Shown here in pieces: positions 1 to 5,357 of a stretch of DNA of 39,234 nt; the first letter of the stretch is position 1, and every line of letters begins with the position of its first letter. Origin of the DNA: RZYP01 sp964386405 (GTDB taxonomy: Bacteria; Bacillota; Negativicutes; Acidaminococcales; Acidaminococcaceae); NCBI GenBank assembly GCA_964386405.1, contig CAYLRW010000005.1:1-39234 (forward strand), in the 5' to 3' direction. A program made the position numbers and the translations under genes. Under the pieces are notes generated by a model that had not been told where the DNA came from, made no database searches, and saw nothing but the letters and a program-made list of their open reading frames with translations.

Positions 1-17
1 CGGCTTGAGTATAATAG

Positions 18-83
18 GCTTGCCACCATACCATTAGGTATGGTGTATTTTTTATGTTGATAACTTTCTATCCGAACATGGCC
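18..83 (+). repeat. Terminator-centred repeat, copy 1
   Basis: This stretch and 288-353 are two copies of one element, offset by 270-271 bp. Shared parts, in order, are TTGCC, the hairpin core CATACC-loop-GGTATGG, a T-run, and a tail reading CTATCCGAACA(T)GGCC (68-83 here, 339-353 in copy 2). The match starts before and continues after the hairpin, so it is more than two similar terminators. The sequence diverges after GGCC. The window starts inside the array, so more copies may lie upstream. Confidence 0.7.
24..55 (+). terminator. Rho-independent terminator
   Basis: A perfect 9-bp stem, CACCATACC (24-32) with GGTATGGTG (37-45), closes a four-base loop ATTA and is followed by a T-rich tail at 46-55. 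It would end a + strand transcript that enters from outside the window. Confidence 0.8.
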
Positions 84-326
84 TTCTCTTAAATGGTGAG
101 CAGCTTTGCTGTGACGGGACTCATATACATCAGCGACCGACAGCTTGCTGGCGAATTGTCGCGTGTGGAATGGTCCAGAGGAACAGCTAACTGCTCACCA
201 GATAAAGGCAAATAGTACGAACTAAAGCTTGTATGTTTACTTTTCTGTGAAGGTCGGTTCTAGTGTAGTGAGAACGCCCTTGATGTTGTTGCCGGTCATA
301 CCATTCGGTATGGTGCTTTTTTTATA
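81..326 (+). ncRNA. Candidate structured RNA ending in a terminator
   Basis: The segment between the two terminator repeats folds on paper into nested stems. These are GCCTT (81-85) with AAGGC (205-209), GGTGAGCAG (95-103) with CTGCTCACC (191-199), GCTGT (108-112) with ACAGC (183-187), GGAC (117-120) with GTCC (173-176), and an apical GCGAC (133-137) with GTCGC (158-162). A second hairpin, GTTCT (257-261) with AGAAC (271-275), precedes the terminator. There is no convincing open reading frame with a Shine-Dalgarno. I could not match it to 6S RNA, SRP RNA, RNase P RNA, a T-box or a riboswitch class I know. The 5' end is unknown; it might be a free small RNA or a leader remnant. Confidence 0.45.
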
Positions 327-353
327 TGTAAGAATTTTCTATCCGAACAGGCC
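288..353 (+). repeat. Terminator-centred repeat, copy 2
   Basis: This is the second copy of the element at 18-83. It has TTGCC, a CATACC/GGTATG hairpin with loop ATTC, seven T residues, and then CTATCCGAACAGGCC at 339-353. After 353 it no longer resembles what follows copy 1, so a third unit, if it ever existed, is truncated here. Confidence 0.7.
296..324 (+). terminator. Rho-independent terminator of the candidate RNA
   Basis: The stem CATACC (297-302) with GGTATG (307-312) is extended by wobble pairs and followed by T7 at 317-323. It would terminate the candidate RNA that starts near 81. Confidence 0.75.
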
Positions 354-459
354 CTGGCCTGGAACGCATGGGCCACCTAGCAGTTTGAATACTGATAAAA
401 TACAAAAGTGCAGTTAAAATAGACATAAGGTACTTAATTAGTGATATGTGATAAAAATA

Positions 460-488
460 TTGACATTTTGAATAATGTCCTATATCAT
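460..488 (+). promoter_or_regulatory. Promoter of the MFS permease gene
   Basis: TTGACA at 460-465 is followed after 17 bp by TATCAT at 483-488, one mismatch from TATAAT. Transcription would start near 495, about 30 nt before the start codon. Confidence 0.6.
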
Positions 489-526
489 TGTACACGTTAT
501 TATATTATTATTCACGTGGGAGGATT

Positions 527-1777
527 ATGGTGAAAATGACTAATTTCAGGTGGAAGGTAGCTTGGCTTATTTTTATCCTCAGTTTTGTGTCTTATATGGA
601 TCGCGTTAATCTCTCAGTGGCAACGCCGGTGATTATGAAAGAGTACGGCTTTGATAAGGTTGATATGGGGTTAATTCAAACCTTTTTCTTTGCTGGTTAC
701 GCCCTTATGCAGGTTCCTGGCGGAATGATGGCTGAAAAATTTGGCCATCGCATTACAGGTACCTTGGCAGTTATCTGGTGGTCAGTGTTTACTGTTCTGA
801 CGGCTTGTGCTAAGGGGAAGTTTAGCTTTGCTGCAATTCGTTTCTTATTTGGTATGGGTGAAGGTCCTGTTTATCCTGCTTTTGGTATAGCTATTTATCG
901 TTGGTTTAATGTGAAAGAGAAAGGCAATGCGAGTTCTTTCCTTCTTACTGGTTCATTTCTCGGACCGGTAATCGGACCGGCTGCCACAGTTGCCTTGCTT
1001 TCATTATTCGGCTGGCATATGGTTTTTATTCTTTTTGGTTTAGCTGGTTTTGTAATGGCCTACTTCTGGTATAAATACGTGCCTGAAAATCCTGCGGACA
1101 GTCCTTATGTCAACAAAGAGGAACTGGCTTTTATTCAGGAAGGTCGCGGCACGGCCGATACTAAAAAAGAGGTTGCTCCGTGGGGAAAACTTTTCCGCTC
1201 AACTCAGTTTTGGGCGATAGGTATTCAATATTTCATAACTGATTATGTCATGTTTGTGTTTTTAGCCTGGTTGCCATTATATTTAATGGAGGCACATGGT
1301 TTTTCACTAGCAAAAATGGGTATGTGGGCTGCAATGCCGTGGCTTACTCTTATCATCATAACTTTTGGTGCTGGTTATGTCTGCGATAAAGCGATTGCAG
1401 CAGGTGGTTCGCAGTATTGGATCAGAACCATAACAGGTGCTGCTGGTATAGTACTATGTTCAATAGCATTATATATGGCAACATTGACACCAGAGCCAAT
1501 GTGGAATGTTATGTGGTTGTCTATCTCATTAGGATCTCTTGGTTTAACATTTAATGCTTCCTGGGCTTGCGCTATTAATCTTGGTGGCAAGTTTGCCGGC
1601 TCCGTTTCCGGCTGGATGAATTTTTGGGGGAATGTTGGTGGAGTTATCGCACCGACCTTGACAGCGTGGATTGCAACCGCATATAGCTGGGATGCAGCGC
1701 TTATGGCAACAGCCTTCTCCGGGATAATTGGTGTGATTGCCTGGATTTTTGTTAAACCAGATAAGCCAATTGTCTGA
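527..1777 (+). CDS. MFS permease, anion:cation symporter (ACS) type
   Basis: A 416-residue polytopic membrane protein of the major facilitator superfamily. The N-terminal part (SYMDRVNLS, then QVPGGMMAEKFGHR between helices 2 and 3) is typical of the ACS family, whose members import hexuronates, glucarate and similar organic anions by proton symport. The substrate cannot be read from the sequence. The start chosen is ATG 527, which has GGGAGG at 518-523; an in-frame TTG at 488 lacks such a site. The gene has its own promoter and is followed by a hairpin at 1813-1846, so it appears monocistronic. Family assignment is solid; solute is unknown. Confidence 0.85.
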   Translation: MVKMTNFRWKVAWLIFILSFVSYMDRVNLSVATPVIMKEYGFDKVDMGLIQTFFFAGYALMQVPGGMMAEKFGHRITGTLAVIWWSVFTVLTACAKGKFSFAAIRFLFGMGEGPVYPAFGIAIYRWFNVKEKGNASSFLLTGSFLGPVIGPAATVALLSLFGWHMVFILFGLAGFVMAYFWYKYVPENPADSPYVNKEELAFIQEGRGTADTKKEVAPWGKLFRSTQFWAIGIQYFITDYVMFVFLAWLPLYLMEAHGFSLAKMGMWAAMPWLTLIIITFGAGYVCDKAIAAGGSQYWIRTITGAAGIVLCSIALYMATLTPEPMWNVMWLSISLGSLGLTFNASWACAINLGGKFAGSVSGWMNFWGNVGGVIAPTLTAWIATAYSWDAALMATAFSGIIGVIAWIFVKPDKPIV

Positions 1778-1780
1778 TAC

Positions 1781-1809
1781 TTGTCTTTAATCAAAAAATA
1801 AGCTATAAT
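1781..1809 (+). promoter_or_regulatory. Promoter of the queT-queF leader
   Basis: TTGTCT at 1781-1786, a 17-bp spacer and a perfect TATAAT at 1804-1809 lie immediately after the MFS stop codon. The predicted start near 1816 would place the hairpin at 1813-1840 at the very 5' end of the riboswitch leader. Confidence 0.55.
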
Positions 1810-1812
1810 ACT

Positions 1813-1846
1813 GGAGTGGTTGAGGCAAACTCACCACTCCTATTTT
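1813..1846 (+). terminator. Hairpin with short T-run after the MFS gene
   Basis: GGAGTGGT (1813-1820) pairs with ACCACTCC (1833-1840), with an inner GAG/CTC extension across one bulge, then TATTTT. It can serve as the MFS terminator. Because a promoter-like sequence overlaps its upstream flank, it may instead be a 5'-protecting hairpin of the queT leader. Confidence 0.55.
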
Positions 1847-1852
1847 CATAGC

Positions 1853-1892
1853 AGACAGTTCGTAACCATCCTGTCTCTAAATAAAACTACGG
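1853..1892 (+). promoter_or_regulatory. PreQ1-I riboswitch aptamer
   Basis: P1 is AGACAG (1853-1858) with CTGTCT (1871-1876). The loop starts TTCGTAACC, and after P1 comes an A-rich stretch ending ACTACGG. The loop bases CGTA (1860-1863) can pair with TACG (1888-1891) to form the H-type pseudoknot. The B. subtilis element uses different bases at the same place, so the pairing is kept while the bases change. Such aptamers sense preQ1 and sit upstream of queuosine genes; the downstream genes here are queT and queF. The identification is by eye from consensus geometry and context. Confidence 0.75.
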
Positions 1893-1930
1893 GCGATACT
1901 GCTGACAGGCAGTGCTTTGTTGTTTATTTC

Positions 1931-1956
1931 AGAGGCCGTTAGGCCTCTTTTTATTT
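1931..1956 (+). terminator. Riboswitch-controlled terminator before queT
   Basis: AGAGGCC (1931-1937), loop GTTA, GGCCTCT (1942-1948) and TTTTTATTT follow. A small hairpin ACTGC/GCAGT at 1898-1913 lies between aptamer and terminator and could take part in switching. Known preQ1-I elements turn expression off when ligand binds, and the same sign is expected here. Confidence 0.8.
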
Positions 1957-1990
1957 GTCTGTCAAAGTATTTGCAAAAGGGAGAGAAAAC

Positions 1991-2494
1991 ATGTTTAACA
2001 AAGAATTTACTAAAACCAGAAAACTAACCATTTCTGCGCTCTGCATTGCTTTATATGTTGTAGTAATGATGTGTACGCAAAGTTTTGCCTTTGGGCAGTA
2101 CCAGATACGTATCGCAACTAGCCTCTATGCTTTGAGCGCCATTTTCCCATTTTTGATTGTACCGTTTGGCCTTGCTAATTTTGTAAGCAATTCAATTATG
2201 GGTGGGTTGGGTCCTTTGGATATGCTGGGAGGAGCTTTGGTTGGTTCAGCAACCAGTGCAGCAATCGTCTGGCTGAAAAGTAAAAACTTACCAAATTATT
2301 TAATTGCTTTAGCAATTACCATGATTCCCGGCTTGGGCGTACCTATCTGGCTTTCTTTGCTGCTAGGAATACCATACTGGGTATTGGCTTCTTCAATAAT
2401 TTTAGGTCAGCTTGTTTCCGGCATTGTTGGAGCCGCATTTGTGACCGCTTTGGAGAAGAAGGAAGTTTTGACAGAAATAATTGATAAAAGGTAG
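1991..2494 (+). CDS. queT: Queuosine precursor transporter QueT (ECF S component)
   Basis: A 167-residue hydrophobic protein with about five or six membrane segments that matches the QueT family (COG4708). In that family the protein is the substrate-binding S component of an energy-coupling-factor transporter importing preQ0 or preQ1. It would need the shared EcfA/EcfT module, which is not in this window. ATG 1991 is chosen because AAGGGAGAG lies just upstream; an in-frame TTG at 1955 would fall within the terminator tail. It is controlled by the preQ1-I-like riboswitch upstream and is 9 nt from queF, so the two are co-transcribed. Confidence 0.85.
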   Translation: MFNKEFTKTRKLTISALCIALYVVVMMCTQSFAFGQYQIRIATSLYALSAIFPFLIVPFGLANFVSNSIMGGLGPLDMLGGALVGSATSAAIVWLKSKNLPNYLIALAITMIPGLGVPIWLSLLLGIPYWVLASSIILGQLVSGIVGAAFVTALEKKEVLTEIIDKR

Positions 2495-2503
2495 GAGATA
2501 ACT

Positions 2504-3004
2504 ATGGCTGGAAGAGATAAGAGAGATTTGGCAGGCGTAACATTATTAGGCAATCAGAATACAAAGTATCCAATGGACTATGCACCGGAAGTACTGGAAT
2601 CTTTTCCGAATAAGCACCCGGACAATGATTATTTTGTTAAATTCAACTGCCCGGAATTTACCAGTCTTTGTCCGATGACAGGACAGCCTGATTTTGCTAC
2701 TATTTATATATCCTATGTGCCGGATGAAAGGCTTGTGGAAAGCAAGGCTTTGAAACTATATCTGTTTAGTTTCCGCAATCATGGCGATTTTCATGAAGAC
2801 TGCGTGAATATTATTATGAAAGACCTGATCAAATTGCTGGAGCCTAAGTATATTGAAGTTTTAGGAAAGTTTACACCACGCGGTGGTTTGAGCATTGACC
2901 CTTACTGCAATCATGGCAAGAAGGGAACCGAGTGGGAAGGAACAGCAAAAGAGCGTTTGCATTTTCATGACATGAATCCAGAAACCGTTTACTATCGCAA
3001 ATAA
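2504..3004 (+). CDS. queF: NADPH-dependent preQ0 reductase QueF
   Basis: A 166-residue type-I (unimodular, YkvM-like) QueF, the usual length. It reduces the nitrile of 7-cyano-7-deazaguanine (preQ0) to 7-aminomethyl-7-deazaguanine (preQ1) with NADPH in queuosine biosynthesis. The catalytic cysteine is Cys56 in FTSLCPMTGQPD, with the proton-donor Asp63. The family NADPH motif appears as ESKALKLYLFSFRNHGDFHE. No queC, queD or queE is nearby, so with QueT this pair looks like an import-and-reduce route for preQ0 (inference). The Shine-Dalgarno overlaps the queT stop codon. Confidence 0.95.
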   Translation: MAGRDKRDLAGVTLLGNQNTKYPMDYAPEVLESFPNKHPDNDYFVKFNCPEFTSLCPMTGQPDFATIYISYVPDERLVESKALKLYLFSFRNHGDFHEDCVNIIMKDLIKLLEPKYIEVLGKFTPRGGLSIDPYCNHGKKGTEWEGTAKERLHFHDMNPETVYYRK

Positions 3005-3010
3005 AAAACT

Positions 3011-3090
3011 AAGGCCGCGTCAGAGTTTTCAGCAAGCATTAGGCAGAAAAGCCGTGTGTTTGTTATAAAAACTGGCGTGGTCTTTGCTTT
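3011..3090 (+). terminator. Long GU-containing hairpin after queF
   Basis: AAGGCCGCGTCAG plus TTTT (3011-3029) pairs through Watson-Crick and G-U pairs with AAAACTGGCGTGGTCTT (3067-3083). The loop of about 37 nt contains its own GGC/GCC mini-hairpin. The tail (TTTGCTTT) is only moderately T-rich. It probably ends the queT-queF transcript and separates it from cggR. Confidence 0.55.
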
Positions 3091-3100
3091 ATTAAAGAAA

Positions 3101-3141
3101 TTTTGATTACCCTTCTCTTTTTTTGATTACTATGTTACAAT
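3101..3141 (+). promoter_or_regulatory. cggR operon promoter with a direct repeat
   Basis: TACAAT at 3136-3141 is a good -10 box. The -35 region (TTCTCT, 3113-3118) is poor. A perfect 10-bp direct repeat TTTTGATTAC occurs at 3101-3110 and 3121-3130, exactly two helical turns apart and straddling the -35 region. This suggests a regulator binding one DNA face; its identity is unknown. Confidence 0.5.
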
Positions 3142-3179
3142 AGGCATGTATTTAAAAATATGGGGATTTTTGAATTTTG

Positions 3180-3214
3180 TGGGACTTAAAAAGTTCCGCG
3201 AGGGACAAAAGTCT
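3180..3214 (+). promoter_or_regulatory. CggR operator
   Basis: Two GGGAC half-sites (3181-3185 and 3202-3206) are 21 bp apart, each followed by a GTTC/GTC element. This closely matches the tandem CGGGAC-N6-TGTC arrangement of the B. subtilis CggR operator. It lies between promoter and start codon, in the transcribed leader, as in B. subtilis. CggR bound here would block elongation until fructose-1,6-bisphosphate weakens binding (family knowledge). Confidence 0.7.
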
Positions 3215-3232
3215 AGTGCTTGGGGAGTTCAA

Positions 3233-4270
3233 ATGGACAATATTATCAATTTACAGAAAAAAATTGTGCCTGAACTCAGCGAATTGTTGGTATTAAGGTA
3301 CCAGGTACTTCGCCAAGTAAGTCACGAATCACCTATTGGCAGAAGAGCACTAGCCAATCGTTTGGGCCTTAGTGAAAGAGTTTTGCGCGCACAAGTTGAT
3401 TTTCTGAAGAACTGCGGTCTTTTGAATTTTTCACCTTTGGGGATGTACGTTACAGATGAAGGAGAAGAAATTCTTAAGGAGCTTGCAGATTATGTACGCA
3501 AATTGCAGGATCTCTCATCTTTAGAAAATCTGCTTAGTGAGAAACTTAATATTGCCAGGGTGGTAATTATTCCTGGGGATTGTGACCAGGAGGATGTAGT
3601 AAAAAGGGAAATCGGACGTGCTGCAGCAGGTATACTTATCAATCTGCTTAGTGATGGTGAAGAGCATATCGTCGCAGTAAGCGGAGGCACTACAATGGCT
3701 GCTTTGGCTGCTAATGTCAGCGGCAGTGCACCAAAAACAGTTGTCGTTCCGGCCCGTGGGGGACTCGGCGATAATGTGGAAGATCAGGCAAATACGATTG
3801 CTTCAGTTTTAGCGCGAAAATTTGGGGCAAGGTATAAACAGCTTTATGTACCAGATGGCGTCAGCGAAGAGATCCTGAACAGCATTTTGGCTGAAGATAC
3901 AACAGTAAAATCAGTAGTTGAAATTATTCGAAAAGCTGATATTCTGGTTCATGGTATGGGAAGAGCTGATACGATGGCAAGGCGCCGCGGCCTGGCACCG
4001 GAGGTTTTACAGAAATTGGAAAACGAAGGCGCTGTTGGTGAAGCTATAGGACAATATTGCAGTCTGGATGGTAAGGTTGTATACGTAACAAATAACGCCG
4101 GCCTGATGGTTAACGACTTAATGCACATCAAAAAAGTAATTGGTATAGGCGGAGGTAAGTCCAAAGCTGCTGCAATTCTGGCAGTTATCAAGGCATCACG
4201 GCAGGATATTCTTATTACCGATGAAGCTGCGGCTAAGGATATTACCAGAATTATTACGGAAGAGCTTTAA
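3233..4270 (+). CDS. cggR: Central glycolytic genes regulator CggR (SorC family)
   Basis: A 345-residue transcription repressor. The N-terminus (MDNIINLQKKIVPELSELL) and the helix-turn-helix region (GRRALANRLGLSERVLRAQV, about residues 37-56) match CggR. The rest is the SorC sugar-phosphate-binding domain, which in CggR binds fructose-1,6-bisphosphate. ATG 3233 is preferred over an in-frame ATG at 3146 because it has GGGGAG upstream and starts like known CggR proteins. The 3146 start would also translate through the operator at 3180-3214. It is the first gene of the glycolytic operon and should repress itself and gap-pgk/tpi-gpmI-eno. Confidence 0.92.
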   Translation: MDNIINLQKKIVPELSELLVLRYQVLRQVSHESPIGRRALANRLGLSERVLRAQVDFLKNCGLLNFSPLGMYVTDEGEEILKELADYVRKLQDLSSLENLLSEKLNIARVVIIPGDCDQEDVVKREIGRAAAGILINLLSDGEEHIVAVSGGTTMAALAANVSGSAPKTVVVPARGGLGDNVEDQANTIASVLARKFGARYKQLYVPDGVSEEILNSILAEDTTVKSVVEIIRKADILVHGMGRADTMARRRGLAPEVLQKLENEGAVGEAIGQYCSLDGKVVYVTNNAGLMVNDLMHIKKVIGIGGGKSKAAAILAVIKASRQDILITDEAAAKDITRIITEEL

Positions 4271-4319
4271 AAATACTGGTTAATAAAAATACTGATATTT
4301 TCAAGGAGGTTTTTGTATT

Positions 4320-5333
4320 ATGACAAATGTAGCAAAAGTTGGTATTAATGGGTTCGGAAGAATAGGTAGAAACGTATTTCGTGCAGCATTAAACAACCCG
4401 GAAATTGAAATTATAGCAGTTAATGATCTTACAGATGCGGCTACTTTGGCACATCTCTTAAAATACGATTCGATTCATGGCACTTTCGGTGCAGATGTGA
4501 CTGTTGACGGTGACAACCTGGTAGTAAACGGCAAGAAAGTAAAAGTGTTGGCGCAGACCGATCCTGCAAAACTCCCTTGGGGAGAGCTTGGCGTGGATAT
4601 TGTTGTGGAATCCACAGGTCGTTTTACAGTTGGCGAAAAAGCGAAAGCACACATTGAAGGCGGCGCTAAAAAAGTTATTATCTCTGCACCTGCTAAGGGT
4701 GAAGATATTACTATCGTTATGGGTGTTAACGAAGCTAAATACGATGCTGCAATACATAACATTGTTTCCAATGCTTCTTGCACAACTAACTGCCTTGCAC
4801 CATTCACCAAAGTTTTGTTGGAAAATTTTGGCATTGAAAGCGGCTTGATGACCACAGTACATTCCTATACAAATGACCAGAGAATTCTTGATTTGCCACA
4901 TAGCGATTTACGTCGTGCTCGTGCTGCTGCCATGTCAATCATTCCTACTACAACAGGTGCTGCCAAAGCGGTTGCCCTCGTGCTTCCTGAATTAAAGGGA
5001 AAAATGAACGGTTTCGCTATGCGTGTTCCTACTCCGAACGTTTCTATCACTGATTTGACCGTTGTGCTCAGCAAGGACACAAATGAAAAAGAAATCAACG
5101 AAGCACTGAAGAAAGCAGCAGAAGGTGAATTGAAAGGAATCATGGGTTACAATGAATTGCCTTTGGTTTCCAGAGATTATAATGGCTGCCCATTAAGCTC
5201 AATTGTTGATGGCCTATCCACTATGATGGTTGGTCCAAGAATGGCAAAAGTTGTTGCCTGGTACGATAATGAATGGGGCTATTCCAATAGAGTCGTTGAT
5301 CTGGCTATTTACATGGCCAAAAAAGGTTTGTAA
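4320..5333 (+). CDS. gap: Glyceraldehyde-3-phosphate dehydrogenase, type I
   Basis: A 337-residue enzyme of normal length that converts glyceraldehyde-3-phosphate, NAD+ and phosphate to 1,3-bisphosphoglycerate. The NAD-binding motif is GINGFGRIGRNVFR near the N-terminus, and the catalytic cysteine is Cys154 in SNASCTTNC. The AVNDLTD segment after the second strand carries the aspartate typical of NAD+-preferring glycolytic forms. The start has AAGGAGG at a good distance. The 49-nt gap from cggR has no terminator. In B. subtilis the cggR-gapA message is cleaved near this junction; the same could happen here but is not visible. Confidence 0.97.
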   Translation: MTNVAKVGINGFGRIGRNVFRAALNNPEIEIIAVNDLTDAATLAHLLKYDSIHGTFGADVTVDGDNLVVNGKKVKVLAQTDPAKLPWGELGVDIVVESTGRFTVGEKAKAHIEGGAKKVIISAPAKGEDITIVMGVNEAKYDAAIHNIVSNASCTTNCLAPFTKVLLENFGIESGLMTTVHSYTNDQRILDLPHSDLRRARAAAMSIIPTTTGAAKAVALVLPELKGKMNGFAMRVPTPNVSITDLTVVLSKDTNEKEINEALKKAAEGELKGIMGYNELPLVSRDYNGCPLSSIVDGLSTMMVGPRMAKVVAWYDNEWGYSNRVVDLAIYMAKKGL

Positions 5334-5357
5334 TAGTCGAAAGCGAGGTTCTGTTTG

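Noticed and set aside
81..209. 6S RNA or bacterial SRP RNA as identity for the left-edge RNA.
   Set aside because: It is too short for 6S, lacks a clear central bubble layout, and has no GGAAGNAGCA-type SRP loop on either strand.
229..417. Open frame of 62 codons in the left intergenic region.
   Set aside because: It has no Shine-Dalgarno, starts with TTG and runs through the terminator hairpin at 296-324; the repeat and RNA structure explain the sequence better.
3003..3016. The string AAAAAACTAAGG just after queF resembles the 3' tail of a preQ1-I aptamer.
   Set aside because: There is no P1 stem or C-rich loop upstream of it; the preceding bases are the end of queF. The real aptamer is at 1853-1892.
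3146..3232. N-terminal extension of CggR from ATG 3146.
   Set aside because: It has no ribosome-binding site, crosses the CggR operator and adds residues absent from CggR proteins. The start at 3233 has GGGGAG.
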